NCBI GenBank assembly: GCA_008711295.1 | Contig: VUYV01000155.1 | Coordinates: 598,548-662,547 of the forward strand | From: Anarhynchus alexandrinus | Lineage: Eukaryota; Chordata; Aves; Charadriiformes; Charadriidae | DNA length: 64,000 nucleotides | Reading direction: 5' to 3' | Shown here: piece by piece, positions 45,809 through 59,505 of the stretch | Layout of the letters: each line of letters begins with the position of its first letter | How positions within the stretch are numbered: the stretch's first letter is position 1 | Position numbers and translations under genes: made by a program | The notes under the pieces: generated by a model | What the model was told of the DNA's origin: nothing | Databases searched by the model: none | Seen by the model: only the letters and a program-made list of their open reading frames with translations

Positions 45809-48800
45809 AACAGTATAATACTTTGGGGTTCTTTCTAAATTCAGGGCAAAATTTAAATCATATATATATATATGTGTGTGTGTATGTATATATGCCCAGC
45901 AGAGAGCTTTTTTAAAGAGAAATCAGATCTTTTGTATCTTCTACTAAAATCAAGTATACAAGCATTCTAAATTGCCTATATTTTACTTAAATTTGCTGAA
46001 CCAGACTTTCAGAATTTATCATTCTTAAGTTTCCTTCCACCTTATCTTTTCTAACAACTTATCTCCCAGATCAGAATATACATACCAAGTTCTTACATAC
46101 CCTGCATGGTTCTTACATACCAAGCATGTCTTCCCAAACAATACTTGTATTGTGAACGTGGCAGAGGTTCTTATTTATTCATATGTGTGAATATGTAGTA
46201 ATACCATTTTTTTTTTACAAATTATCTACTAACTTATTTTGAAATGAAGAATTTTAGTTGTCAGTTTTCATATAGGTAGACTTTCCAATGTCTTTGGCTA
46301 CATATTCCCGAGTATAATTACATCTGTAAGAAATATTTCAAAATCCAGCTATTACTCAGCTGAACACTAGGTATCACAAAAGATGGCATTTTCACTATTA
46401 ATGCAGAGCATTTTTATGAAATTCTTTACATATACAAGAGGTCACTACAAAAATAAGTGCACAACAAAACAAAATAATTCTTTACCTTGTTTTGAAATCT
46501 TAGAACCACATTTTCTAAAATATCCAGAGAGATTTGTGTTCCAGAATCTGAATGTTTAATCTGAGATAACTTTAGGTGTGTGCACATAAAGACAGGGCTG
46601 GACTGAAACCCTCAAAAATTAGTCTTCAGGTTAGACACACAGAAGCCAACACTCAAAGTCAATGGTAATTTCTTTTAACTTTTTATTAGCTTCTACATTT
46701 AACATATTTATATATATATAATATTGCAGAAGTGACACGTAAATTTGATTCAATCCATAACAAAATAAAAAGTTAAGTGTTGGAAGACTTTGCCATGAAC
46801 TATTGACTTTTATTGCACTAATACAGAAAGAGCGGCACATTGCTTCTGTAGACAAATCAGGATTTTGTTTTATGACCATGAAATATAATTGAAGATGTGT
46901 TAGAGAAACTAATTTACCAGATACCTCGATTGTTAATAAAACTTCTGAAGGCAACAACAATATTTTGAAATAAACTTAAAACATGCTGCACCTCAATAAA
47001 GAGGTTCCCACATGCAGGAAATCTTGATAAATTCAATCTCATTAAACCTCTATCTGTAGTTCTCTGTGTCAGTTGCCTTTGGATATGACAATTTGGAACA
47101 TTAAAAATTAGAAAATAGAATTATAAACTCACAACCCATGAAAGCCCACACTCTACTTTTAACTACTGGTAAGCAAACCAAATAAAAGCTAGTGGGAGCC
47201 TTCATAAAAATCAAAAGGCAGAATTTGGCTCAGAACTGTGTATGGAATAGCCTCATATTACTTGCCTAATACGAACCTTGAAATAATATTGGAAAAAATA
47301 ATAGCAATAACAAAAACATACCAGTATTATCACGGCTAGTGTAATAGTGAAATCTCTTTTATTTGTACCAGCATAATATTTTTCAAAACTAATCACTAAG
47401 GAGAACTTCAGGTCTAGTAATCACCAAGTGCTGATTAATAGCCTATTTAACTCCAATTGAATTTAATGTAGCTTCCAGTTATCCAAGTAGTTTCCAGTCC
47501 ATTCCAAGCTTCACAATAACATTAACTAACATTGCAAGAGACAACATCAAACGAGATGGCAATGATTACTACAGGTCATATTTCTGAAAATGAGTTCCCA
47601 CAAAAATATAAACATAAAATACCAGAACAACAGTAACAGATAATAGACATGACCTTGGCTTCAAACACGAAAACCTGAAGAGAAACACATTTAGTTATAA
47701 TTGTCTTTATAAAATGAACTTTGCACTCTAATTCTGAGGCATTCACATGAGGATCTTGAATCTTTACTTACTTGCTCATATGGACCCCATCTTCTTGGGG
47801 TAGAGTACAGTTTTCTACTGATTCACAAGCCATAACAGTTTCTTTCTTTCTTTTTTTTTTCATAGCTATTAGCTTGTTTCAACTGTAGGAACATTAAAAT
47901 GTGTTTTAGAAACCATCAATAAAATGTGTCTCCCTGTGCCGACCCTCTGACTTTCATGAATCTCAGTACAACATGCTACTTAGTGAGTTTATGATCTTTG
48001 TCCAGAAACTTAGACAAAATTTTCATGAAGTCTGCCAGCTTGAATTTTCAATAAAATCTCTCACTTATCCTAGAAAAACGACTCATGTCTCTTTGTAGCC
48101 TCCTTTACTCTACTTTTTTTATTTAGATAGATCACTTCCCCTTAGACGCGCTTTGATTCAAGTACTTTGTTGACTACATGAGTTTCTTTCAATGTGATCT
48201 CAAAGCCGTCTTCACCACTGCAGTGCAGTTGTCAACTGCCAAGGAGAGTGACCAAATGTCGCTTTACTGTAGCTGGGCTTCAAGATGTCCATTCTCAGAA
48301 TAGTGAAGAAAGGGGTAAAAAGATGAATTTTAGCAGAGTACATTCAGATCCTGAACCGCCACTTTGTTTGCTGTGTTGGATAACATCAGAGCACATCATG
48401 TTCCAGTAAAGCTCCCGTTGCAAACAGTAATGGTGTTACAGGTGTTTGAATGCTGACCTAACTCACTAAGCATCCTCTAAAACACATGTACTTGGAGAAC
48501 AACGTTAAATTTTCTTTCCTCAATAATTTCTTCCTTGGAAAAAGAGTGATTTGATGTCAATAGCTTCCTCCATAAGCACATATACGTAAAGCTAAGCAAA
48601 ACCAAATTTCTGTCAATTTATTGCAATGGTTCACTTTTGGAGAGAAAAGAAGCACAGAAACAGTTGTTTAAAAAGGAAAAAAAGCTTCAAATTAAACTTG
48701 TTAAAAAAAAAGTTTTTTAATAAGGTCAAAATAAATACAAATTTAATCATATAAAATAGATTTATTTTATTTGACAAACATTATTATTATTATTACTTTT

Positions 48801-51800
48801 TTTAGCTGTTCTCCAAATATTTTTGTCAAAATTGAAAATTATAGGTGAAAAAAAATATCTTTTTCTCATTAAATAAAATCAGATAATGTATTAAAGTTAG
48901 TAAGTTATTTGAAACAATTATTTTAGTACTGCTAAATCTGCATTTTAACTGAAAAGTTTACATGAAAAATTTTACCTATGTTTAATACCACATTAACAGA
49001 AGAAAAGATATGCTGACTTAATATATGCAGCCAAGGGTATTTGCACACAGTGTGAGCCAAAGAAGAATTTAGCCCTTTAGGTTAAGCTTTTGTTCTTGTA
49101 GTCAGAAGAACTATTTGTGTTTGGCAGCAAGCCAGACATAAGCAATGGGACTGTACAGCAGGGCTGGAGCTGAGAAGTCTCCAAGAGAACAGGTGGAATG
49201 CCTGAAAAGTAGGATTTGCTGCTAAAATAATGTATTTCTGTACCAGTTTGCAATGACAGCGTAATTAGCTGTGAGTACCTACAATTAGAAGTATTATCAT
49301 CCTCAGCTAGGGAGCTGCTCTTAACACTCTAAAGCAGTCACTCAAAATAGAAAAGATTGTTGTTATCTGTAAGAAGTACACTTTTAGAACAATATATTTA
49401 TTGACAGATTTGATAGTATTTGTCCATGCATTCAGACACAAAGATACCACCCACAGTTTTTCTGAAATAACTGAAATGTTTGCAGTGAATCTGTGCCATT
49501 TTTTAGTCTTGGTGGGTTTTTTGTTGTTGTTGTGCCTACTGCTTAAGGAACTAGCACATCATAAGACAAGCTGCCTGGAAATTTTCAAGTAAAAGTAAGA
49601 AACTTTCAAGTTTTAAGCTTTACTGTCTTTATTTTTTTCAATAATTTTTTTCTATAACTTTCAAAATGGATCACAGAGGATAAAAAATAAAACAAACAAA
49701 CATGGAAAACCAGCTATTACAGTGAACTTTTCAGAGTGCTAGAGCAACAGCAGCCAGAGAACAAATGGAAGTTGCAACAGAATCTGAACTTTGGTGCTTG
49801 TTGTTTAACACCGTGACAAGCTCATTCAGAATTCTTTCAATCATTAAGTGGAGATCTAAAATGCAAAATAGCAACAACAAAAAAAATCAATTATTTTGGA
49901 ATCCTCCTAAGCTAATTTGTATCATGCAGCTGTTAAAATATTCCTGATGTGAAACCATGATTTCACAACTCTGAAAGCAAATCAGACTTTTTCTGACAAG
50001 TTGAAATAATTTTGAATGCCTACTAAATTATAGCACTAAATAGAAATGCTACAGTGTTTTCTCATTAATTTCAAGTATAGGTGCAACTTTTTTCACACGA
50101 CATTGTGCAGAAATATATAGGCTTTAAGATATGATGCGAATATTTTCACCAAGTGGAATACCTGTAAGCTACCAGCTTACCTCCCTCCTTTAAACATCTC
50201 AGCTCATTTCCTATTTCCATTTCATTGTAATTACAGAAATAGAACTTGTAAATAATATGCTACTAAAGTTGTTGCATTGGTCTACAAAAAGTAAACATAT
50301 CATTAAGTTGTTCCAAACACGTGAAGTGTCTTATGTCTCATTTGTCTCGTTTGGAGGTAATATGTACTTTAGTCCACTACGGAAAGACCTAACTTAATTC
50401 TTTAATATATTACTAAGCAGACACTGCCTTAACATCAGGCAGGATTAAGCAATAGATTAATTTTATGACTTAACTGAAGGCTAACTACATAACAAAAGGA
50501 GCAGGTAAATGACCCACACAGGATTATTCATCAGCAAAGTCACAGAAGAAACTAGATTCAGATCTCCGTGTTGTCTTACCCGTGTTATTATATCTGGATA
50601 AAAATATCCATTGCCTTTTCATCTCTAAGGAGCTCAAATTCACTCAGGCTTTACACTAGTCTTGTTTCTGTTGTCACAGGACCCAGATCCAATCCCTTGG
50701 CAGTAGAAAATCTGCTGGCGAGCTACAGCTGCCTAATACATGTAAAAGATGTTCTCCAAGGTGCCAACACCTGGTCAGCATGGCCCTGAAAGTGTATTGG
50801 CTGCAGAAAACTTGTAGTTAGAGCAGCCAAGAGATACAATCATCCATCTTCCCTCTAGGAGGAAGTTGAGAATTGGGTTATTGTATTCTGGAACTTATTT
50901 GTTTCTATTTATTGCTTCTTCATATTCAGGATATTATAATTCTTCTTTTACTAGTGCTTCAGTGATCTATCCTTCCTCGTGAGCTCTCACGTGTGTATGC
51001 TTCTCATTTTTAACTTCTTTTTTTCCTGCCTGTTCTCTGGTGGCCTTTGAAAAACTCTCAAACTAAAGTAACAAAATAATCATTACTGCTTAGAGCAAAG
51101 GAACAGCTCAAGCACAGAACGCTGGCAGGCTCACTGCGGTGGTTTATCTTTTGCTTCTCAAGTTTCTTCATAGGCTTCAGTCGACTTCAGTTTTTTGCTT
51201 TCTCACTGATCTTCTGTCTTGGCTTTTCTTTTCTGCAAAGGCAGTATTGCATTCTATCTTCTCCTCCTAATCTCCCAAACTTTGTTCTATTTATCCCTAA
51301 AAAGGTGGTTCTGTAATCAAAATTGAATTGAAATGTACACACTTCTGCACAAAGGTAGGTATTGTAGCCCAGAACTACCCTTGTGCACCCATATGACATG
51401 CTTCAGTTAGGAGCTGCCTCTTCAGAAAATCTCTGTAGAGTCAAAGAGCAGAGATGGGCACTTGGAGAGCTCTCTGGAGCTACCTCACTTTCTGTTTACT
51501 GTAGGGAGAGTGGTGAGGCTGACTGTGCATTAACATAGTCCTTCTGGGCAAGTCTTAGCCTGCTGGGAGGAATCTGGTCTCATTTATAGGTAAATGACAG
51601 ATTGAGAGATAAAAGATAAAAAGAGATAAAGCTATATATAATGCTGTTTTTTTCAAAACAGTATCTTGCTTCTGATAGGTCCCCTGCAATGTCATAGCAG
51701 AATTTTTATAGGTCAGTTTATCTATCTAGGCAGAAATTTGCCTGGGTATTTCAAACTGTGCTTGCTTCCCTCATGCCCTCCACCTGTGTGGAATGAAGCC

Positions 51801-53878
51801 AGCTCTAAAAAGTATTTTAACCTGTCTTTCTCCAGAAATCTGAGCTGACAAATCATGTTTGTTTCTCATTACCAAATACAGAGATTGAAGTGGAAAAAAG
51901 AAAATTTGGGTACTTTTCAAATACAACTGCACAACAACAGCAGCAACCATATAGCATTTCTTCAGAGACTGAACACTTGCTTGCATTCTAATGGAAGAGC
52001 CTGTAAGAGCATATGTAACATTGCCATCTAGTGATTTCAGCTGTAACAACGTGTTTTAACAAATCGGATGAATGCACAGCCACCTTCAGTAATAATAACC
52101 TCCCTCCTTCTTCCTGATCTTCACGATTTATTATTTGGCACTCATATTTATTACACCTTGTCCTACATTTAAATTGGAATTGCATGAGAACCTTTTGAAA
52201 GGGCAGCTAACACAATTTAAAGGACTGACAGTAAATAAATAAGGCAGTTACTGGAGGAGCCTAGGAATAAGCTCACACTACCTCTAAAAAATTGAAAAAG
52301 ATTCTTCTTGTAGTTTTTGGTTGTATGTTACTACATCTGTTACAGATATTTTCACTAAAAGTTCTGTGTTTTCACCAAAACCAGATCTGGGGAGCTTTTC
52401 AGCTGCATAGGCAAACTACTTCAGAGAAGGAAAAATTCATGACCCAATGGACCTGAATATTAGGCGGTACTGGCACTGACATTTGGCAGGAAAAGGGGAT
52501 ATGCAACCATGTCATACACATGGGAATCAATCTCTTGAATGGCAGTTAATCGCGTGCTTAAGATGCAACGGGACTTGGGATAAATGTAGGTTATATGAGA
52601 TCAAACACATCTTCTATCATCTGCAGAACCACCATAGACTAGATGACTAATTTTAGACAGGCAAATTTAGATGAGCCGATTTCCACCCAGGAAATTGTAT
52701 CAACGTAGTCGTTCAGAAAGGTCAGCAGATCTGATCTGGAACAAGAGGAAGGTGGAAAAGATACATGATTGTCTGTACAGTGTCGAAAAGGTGTACACAT
52801 ATTCTTACCTCTTCTTCCTTCCTTGATATTCCACCTCAGCACTCAATCTATTCAACTGTTTGGATGGCTTCCTTATTTTCCAGAAGTAGAGGGTTTTCCA
52901 GACTGGAAAGGAATACGCTATAGCTCAACCTCCTACACACAACTCATCAGTATTCACTGGTTATGTGGTAAATTGGGGAAGTGGGAACATACAATAAAGA
53001 CATAATTGATACATCTATGACTTCATAATTACACATAAAGTCTTGTAAGACACTAAAATAGACTGAGAAAAAAAGGAAAATATTAAGGTAATATGTTAAC
53101 GTATCCACTGACTTTGTAGGCCTCACTGTGGCAACTTGATGCATGCAGGTGAAGGCATTTTTTCTACTATTACATAGGACAATTGAGAAAAAGCCATAAA
53201 GTTTGATAATATATTAGTTATGTGCTGAAAAGAAGGCCACCCCAGTAATTTTCACCCAAGTGATTTTGGCTTTTTTGCTTGAATTAATATTTACTTATCT
53301 TTTCTTCTTCCCTCTTCCTCACTGTTCAGGAAAACACCAAAAATGCCTGTTTCTTAGGCTTTTTCTTATCTCTACCATTCTGAATAATTTTTTGATTGAA
53401 CTGGAACATCAGATACAATATCTGCAGGAAGCACTAAACTCTTACAATCTGCCACTGTCTTAAATATACAGTGTGAGTGCATTCCCTCATTCCAAAATGT
53501 TTCTTGTCCCTCAGAATACCACAATGTTACTTAAAGGGCTTTCCCTTTATTTTTAAAGAAGCATTTTATATAAAAACATATTTCATAATGCACAATACTT
53601 GTGAAGAGCTACCAACTTGAACTCTTGATAATAATTCGAGAATTGTAGTGCCTGGAAGGTTAAATAAAACCACGTATTTTGTTTGATTTTCTATGCGACT
53701 TTTAGTGACACTTTATGGAAGCTATTCAAAATGTCAGCTCTACTTATCTTTCTATAAGAAGAGATGAACATTTCCTTCTAACTGATTTTGTATTGGGTTT
53801 AAAGATTGAAAAAAAAAAAAAAAGAGCGCTAGTCACGACCAGAGACATTTTTTTCAGAAAAGACAAGTATATATTTAC
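45809..53878. other. Long unique AT-rich stretch
   Basis: Apart from microsatellites (45859-45893, 46708-46722 and ATT repeats at 48781-48797) no repeat family is recognised. A minus-strand segment near 52751-52680 follows a strong acceptor-like pyrimidine tract (CCACCTTCCTCTTGTTCCAG) and encodes SDLLTFLNDYVDTISW before GTGGAA. It is exon-like but unproven. Confidence 0.4.
45859..45893. repeat. (TA)n/(TG)n microsatellite
   Basis: CATATATATATATATG is followed by TGTGTGTGTATGTATATATG. Confidence 0.88.
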
Positions 53879-53952
53879 CTGATAGGAAAAGAGCATTGGG
53901 AGTGGATCTTGAACCTTTATATTCTGTTTCTTTCCATCAACAATTGCACCAC
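53879..53952 (-). CDS. Candidate internal coding exon (unidentified gene)
   Basis: On the minus strand a 74-nt segment lies between a pyrimidine-rich acceptor (TGTGTGTGTTTTAACAG) and a good donor (TATCAG|GTAAAT). Only one frame is open: after a split first codon it reads GAIVDGKKQNIKVQDPLPML and then FSYQ, ending on a whole codon. If the exon at 57089-57151 precedes it, its last base G completes a glycine codon, so the phases agree. No protein family is recognised. Such segments also arise by chance in introns. Confidence 0.33.
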
Positions 53953-53956
53953 CTGT

Positions 53957-53990
53957 TAAAACACACACACACACGTGCACACACACAAAT
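53957..53990. repeat. (CA)n microsatellite
   Basis: AAAACACACACACACACGTG is followed by CACACACACAAA. Read on the minus strand, it forms part of the pyrimidine/GT tract before the candidate acceptor at 53953-53954. Confidence 0.9.
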
Positions 53991-55014
53991 ACAAAATTAT
54001 GACCCATAAATATCTAGAATCTTACTAATCTCAAAAAAATTTACATCCACTTAGGTGATAGAGTTACAGTACATTGTGTTTTGCCACATAAATGAATGAA
54101 ATGAAACTAAAACAAGTTAATAATATGTGGTGCAAAAAATGTAAATGTACATCCCTCCCTGTAATCTTTTGTGAAAAATGCTCCTGGGTCCATTTAAGGT
54201 AGTGATAACTTCTAGCTAAAGCAGCCAGTTTATATTCAGGCAATGTTATCATTATTCAAGGGAAAAAATTATATATTCTGGGAATTGGAGTGCATGCACA
54301 AAATTTGACAGTGAGGTAAATTATCAAGCCAATGTCCAGAGGGAGCATGCTGCAAATAGGAATCATATCTTTAATTCAATGTTCACTGGTATGATAGCCT
54401 GCCTCTAAAACAGCTTAAATTGGAAAACTGAAATTGGAAACCAAGTGAAAGGTTTACCCCTAGTCTCAAACCAATGCTTGTTCATCCTCCACAATTCAGA
54501 GCAGTGCACACCGACCTATCTCCAAGACATAAACCTCCGGTGGATGAATCACAAAAATGAAGAACCAGTCTCAGAATCTTCCCAGTGAAAGAAACTCATT
54601 TAAGCCTCTCTGCTGCCTTGCCCCTGGATAACCTTCCCCATCCAACAGCTCTTTTCAGCTACATGAACAGTCTTTTTCTCTTCTAAACACTTTCCCTTTC
54701 TTCTAATGCATGCACTAGGCTTTCTTTTATCTGTGAGGTGGTGGTTTTGGCACTGAGTCTGCTGAGGACAGCTGACAGGATCAATGGAGTAGGTATGGCA
54801 CCCCACGGAGGTGTTTCCATGTGCTGACCATGACTAATGGAGAAATTCAAAAGGTGGGACAAATACAAAGTTGGTAGGAACCCATGAGTAGAAGTCATCA
54901 TTTTCCTTAATGATGTCCTGGATTCATCCCAAGATGTATTTTACAATTGAACAGCTCTGTATTTTTATGCTGCCTGTCTATATTTATCTACGTCTAGGGA
55001 TACTATTGTTCATT
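53991..55014. other. Unique stretch
   Basis: No supported feature. Confidence 0.4.
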
Positions 55015-55310
55015 TATTGCAGCAACACTTTGAGGCCTCAGCCAAAACCAAGCCCAGCCCTTGCTGGGCGTGATACCAGTAAGTATTGTGAATGTGAATG
55101 TTGTCACAGAGAGCTCCAGCAGAGCAAGGAAAAGAACCATTACCGTGAGTACTTTACAGAAAGGAAACAGAGAAATGGAGAAAAGAAGTGCCTTGGTCAA
55201 GGTCTGCAGGAATCTTGTAGAAGACCGTTTCTCCCTGAACAGCACAATCAGGACAAAATCACTGCACTGATGAAACACAGTCAGCTGACTACACTCTCCT
55301 AGAAGTTGCA
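55015..55310 (-). mobile_element. Possible ancient amniote SINE/MIR-like relic
   Basis: The plus strand reads GCAGCAACACTTTGAGGCCT, CAGCCAAAACCAAGCCCAGC, CTTGCTGGGCGTGATAC, then AAACAGAGAAATGGAGAAAA and GTGCCTTGGTCAAGGTCTGC. The order resembles an old amniote repeat whose antisense reads 'GAGGCCCCAGCCAA..CAGGGCCC..TTGTGCTAGGCGCTGTAC ... GAAACTGAGGCACAGAGAGG..AAGTGACTTGCCCAAGGTCAC'. It is heavily diverged. The 130-codon plus-strand open frame across it has no other support. Confidence 0.4.
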
Positions 55311-57088
55311 TGAATTTGTTGTTAGAATAACACCTTTTGCTAGCTGAACAGTGATAACAAAAAAGGAAGTTTTTATCAGCTGTATATGAAACATTAATAA
55401 GTATAAACAGAAAAACTAGAAGAAAAACTAATTACTTCAAACAGTAAATAGTTTAATCCAAAAAGACACCTACATAAATCTTTTTCTGCAAAATTTCTAT
55501 TGTTCACTGACTATCAAGCTCTGTTTCAAGTCAGTACCATACATGTTACTGCAATAAATATCCACAACAATGACTATTTACCATTCTGTAATTTTAATAA
55601 TCTAGCAGACACTATGTATCAGTGTTATTACTACAATTCACATATAACCCCAGGCATCATAAATAATGTTTTTGAAAAAATACTACTTTAGAAATACTAC
55701 TAATTAAGGTAAGAATATTGTGTTGCTCAGAATAAAAGATTGTTGTGAACTAAATTATCCTTAAGGCAGAAAGTTAATGCCTTAAGATTCAGTGAATGGA
55801 AAGGCAGAAGAAGAGAGAGAGATTGTTAATTTCAAAGCTACAGATGGACAGCATCCAAAACACAGCAGTCCCGAAGATATTTTTGTTTACCATTTGGAGC
55901 TGTAGAGTGACATGCAAATTCAGAGTGAACAGACTCTGTGGATGATTAATTTTCTTGTTTAATGTATATCAGCTCTTCACTTTGCAAAGGGATGGACAGG
56001 TGAACAGGAAATACTATTGAGTGCTTCTCTGGCTGTCTGCCATACTCTGCTAATAACAAAATTACACCAACACTTGGCAGATTGTCTTAAAAGTGAAAAA
56101 GAAACTTATAAGGTGAGAATCTGAACATTTTAAGTTTGTCTTCATACCTTCAGTTAAGCAACCGTGCTCATCTAGGAGTGACTGCTTTGTTATAGTACAA
56201 ATATTCTGAGCTTTGACTTACTTCCATAACATGTTTTTCTATTATCTATATAAATATTTTAATGTCCCCTTATTTCCCTTTATTCAGTTACAACTATTTT
56301 CACATTTAACAAAGTTTCAAAAACAGGTTCTTCTGTGCTGAAAATATCACTATGTGGTGCTCTAGCTAAATCATGAATTAAACTTTTTCAATTGTGATCG
56401 GTTTTAATTGGAAAATAAGAAACTACAAAAACATTGAAAGGATAATAAATATTAGATCCTGTTCTTGACTCCTGCCATTATAAATCCGACAAAATGGTAG
56501 GAATAATGAATGGATCCATTCAATATCATCTGACAGCAAACAATTTTCTTCATCAGTAACAGTACTCAAGGATGTTGGAAAAAAGCTCTTCACATTTTAG
56601 GTGCAAAATAGCTACCTTTAGTTCCTTAAGCAAAAAAATGTCATCTCTCTGATTAGCTAGTATAAAGGATTATTTCAGAAAAATGGTCCAATCAGTCCCC
56701 TAAAAAGCTCTGTTACAGAGGAAATTCATCATCATCAGTGACTATATTCAAGGCACACAGAGCTGTCTACTCATTGTTTGATGCACATCTACTATCCAAG
56801 AAAAGCATCCCAGCTGTAGAAAATGGTTTGATGACATAAAAGCCAGGCTGCGGATCCTGGTATCCCTCAAATCAGAGTTTCAAAATGCAGCAGGGAGTTT
56901 TCACATAATCAAATTGATGTCTCTGCAGTTTGTCATATTAGAGACTTCCTCTGTTGAAGTAGCCTTGTGGGATCCTGTGGGTTTTTGTTTTTCACTGATG
57001 CACACACACTCCATATCAAACAAACATTGTAAAAATGAAAGCCAGAAGACGTGTATTTGTTTGTCAAATATTCAGTAATGTCACTCAC
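55311..57088. other. Unique AT-rich stretch
   Basis: No gene or repeat is recognised. Confidence 0.4.
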
Positions 57089-57151
57089 CTTGGAATCCGA
57101 GAATCAGATGGGGTTCTGAATGTGTGCTGGTATTAATGATTTCTTCTTCAA
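57089..57151 (-). CDS. Candidate internal coding exon (unidentified gene)
   Basis: On the minus strand a 63-nt segment follows TATTTATTAAAATCCAG and ends at a near-consensus donor (TTCCAAG|GTGAGTGA). The single useful frame reads EEEIINTSTHSEPHLILGFQ and leaves one base G. That base fits the two-base start of the candidate exon at 53952-53879, giving a continuous ...LILGFQ-G-GAIVDGKK... reading. The acceptor is only moderate. I recognise no family, and the evidence is splice signals, phase and composition only. Confidence 0.32.
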
Positions 57152-58720
57152 CTGGATTTTAATAAATAATTGTGGTATAGATGATTTGCAAGAAGGAATA
57201 GAATCTGTTTCACATCCTTATTATTTCCTTATCAAAAGCCGCAAGAGTTATGTGCTTGGCAACAGAGTAAAAAGCTCAACTATAAACACAGGAAGAATAA
57301 TCATGTGGATATGACACTTCTACAGAGCAAGAGAAATTACAACTTAAAACTAAATTGCATTGTTTCTGTGCAGACATTAAGAGTGTAATGATTTTTCTTG
57401 CAGCAGTACAGCACCGTGCTTAAAAAATCCCCCTTGCCCATATGACACTGTAAAGCTGTTCAGTGATACACTGCAATGTACAGTTCTACAGTTCTTTGAT
57501 CCTTTTAGTGAAATAACATATTTGAGTGTAAGCCCTGTAGCCTAAAGAAAACTCCCAAGCAACCCGTGCTTATCAAGAAGAATGGGATTAGCTCTGAGCA
57601 GCATGAGAACCCCAAATGGCCAGATGCTGTAAGGGACCAACCTGGCTGTCACGTGGTGGTGAAAAGCCGAGAGAGCTCAAGGTCTCAAAGGCATTTCAGC
57701 AACACCATGGCCTGTAGCTCTGTCTTAAATGGTGGTTAAGTTTTGAACTTGTGGGCGATAAAATATTTTATCTGTTGTTCTGAGCAGCCCGTTCATTCCC
57801 TATTGTACATTTCATGTAGTGCTGATCTCTTTCTGAAAGTGCCAGCAGCAAGAAGGCAATGAGCAGGGATGGATGGTATGGAGGCAGGTGATGGGCTGTA
57901 TGAACAAGAAAGAGCAGTGCAGACCTGAAACGCTAGAGCTACGTATGTGCAATTCTCATCTCTTCTTGCTCCTGAAACAGCACAGCTCTAAGGGTCGATA
58001 GGATGGCTCAGCTCAGAAAACTAATTTGAGCTAAAAAGAAAAGGAAGTTTGTACCCTATAATGAACAGCTTTAGTAGTTGCTGACAACCACAAGGAGAAT
58101 TAAGGTTAGACCCTCACCAAGACACCTAGCAGGATTTTATGTTATATAAATTACTAATGTAGAAATTGCTGTCTTTTTTCCAACTTTATTGTTTCTCTTC
58201 TATCCCCTTAAATTCCTCTTCACATAAATCTTTGGAGTCAGTATTTGCAAATGGAAAAGGATTAACATATTTTAAATATGCCCCTTTTATCAGGTTTGAA
58301 GAGTGGCTGGAAGAATTCATCTGGCTTTTTCTGGACTAATGAAATAAGAAATGGTTATTTCCAGAAGCCATATCACCCCACCTAATATTAATGTATCTTG
58401 TCAGTAATATCCCTTTCTGGTTAATACAGCAACGGCTATGTCTTCTGCAGAGCTCAGGATATTTTCAGCCTCCCTGTAGATTGTCTAAATGAAGAAGATG
58501 TGCTGATAGAATATTCTCTGCATTTTTGGAGATGTACTGATAAGGTAGTCTGTGCTTTTGTTCTAGCCCACACATGCATTGTCATTATTCCCTGGGTATT
58601 TTGTCTTCATTAGAGGTAGGGAAAAAAAATTGGAGCTGGCAGATACTTCAGCTTATATTTAAAAACAATGTAAGCCTGAATATTTTTACTGAAATCGGAA
58701 TATTCAGAGGTTGTACGTAC
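57152..58720. other. Unique stretch
   Basis: No repeat family is recognised. If the flanking candidate exons are real, their phases (58721 leaves two bases, 57151 needs one) require one more exon in this interval. I did not find it. Confidence 0.35.
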
Positions 58721-58853
58721 CTGTCAAAATATTTCCCAAAGCCTGTGAATGGACAAGGTTCAGTGCCTTTACATCTGTACTTCCAAAAAGCCTCCTGCTC
58801 TGTCAGATATCCATCTTTTAAGTTTGGGCAACAGTTTCTGTCCTGTCTGCTGT
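58721..58853 (-). CDS. Candidate Cys-rich coding exon (unidentified gene)
   Basis: The minus strand is open through 43 codons before the donor TGACAG|GTACGT. The peptide includes RNCCPNLKDGYLTEQEAFWK and CKGTEPCPFTGFGKYFD, with four cysteines and many aromatic and glycine residues, which suggests an extracellular or secreted domain if real. The acceptor is ambiguous (CTGAAG|ACAG, GACAG|CAG or CAGACAG|GAC). No domain family is recognised. The overlapping 104-codon plus-strand frame is the alternative reading and looks less protein-like. Confidence 0.3.
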
Positions 58854-59099
58854 CTTCAGATCATGTAAATAGTGAGTGTATGGAGTAAGAGGTCTGAAGT
58901 AACAGATATGCAGAAGGGAGCCTGGGGCTTTTGGTCTGTCTGGTAGTTAGGCAGCAGCTGTTGAAAGACTATTGAGGAAAATCAGGCTCAGTCAACAAAT
59001 CAGGTTACTTGGAAGAAGCCGTTGGGTAACTCCAGATGAGTAAGGAGCCATGAATTTTACTTCTTACTCTCCCGATCAATTGTTTCATATTTTAAGGAT
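58854..59099. other. Unique spacer
   Basis: Nothing recognised. Confidence 0.35.
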
Positions 59100-59505
59100 A
59101 AAAGGTATCACGGTGACGATCTAGTCTGACCTCTTAAATGACACAGGGCAGTGAACTGCACTGGGCAATTTCTATATTAATAATCTCTGTTTGACTTACA
59201 CCATATTTTTAAGAAAGTTATCCAATCTTAGTTCTTCAGATGATGAAGAACCCACCTCATCCTTTGCTGAGTTTTTCCAGTGATTAATTACTCTCACTAT
59301 TAAAATTTCTGCTTTATCCCTAATTCAAATTTGTCTAGCCTCATCTACTAACCACTGGATCTCATTACACCTTTCTCTATTAGATTAAAAAGGCATCTAC
59401 CATCAGAAGTGTCTTTCCTATACAGTTACTTAAATAGCATAATGAAGTCACCTTTTAACCTTCTCTTGGATAAACTAAATAGATTGGGTTCAATTAACAA
59501 GCCTC
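59100..59505 (-). mobile_element. Ancient CR1-type LINE relic (turtle/crocodilian-like)
   Basis: The plus strand gives the antisense CR1 3' region in order: GATCTAGTCTGACCTCTTAA, ACACAGGGCAGTGAACTGCA, GAAGAACCCACCTCATCCTT, TTCCAGTGATTAATTACTCT, TTCAAATTTGTCTAGCCTCA, AACCACTGGATCTCATTACA, TAGATTAAAAAGGCATCTAC, AATGAAGTCACCTTTTAACC and CTCTTGGATAAACTAAATAG. This phrase order is that of old CR1 families best preserved in turtles and crocodilians, not of the young avian copies elsewhere in the window. No coding frame survives. Confidence 0.72.
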
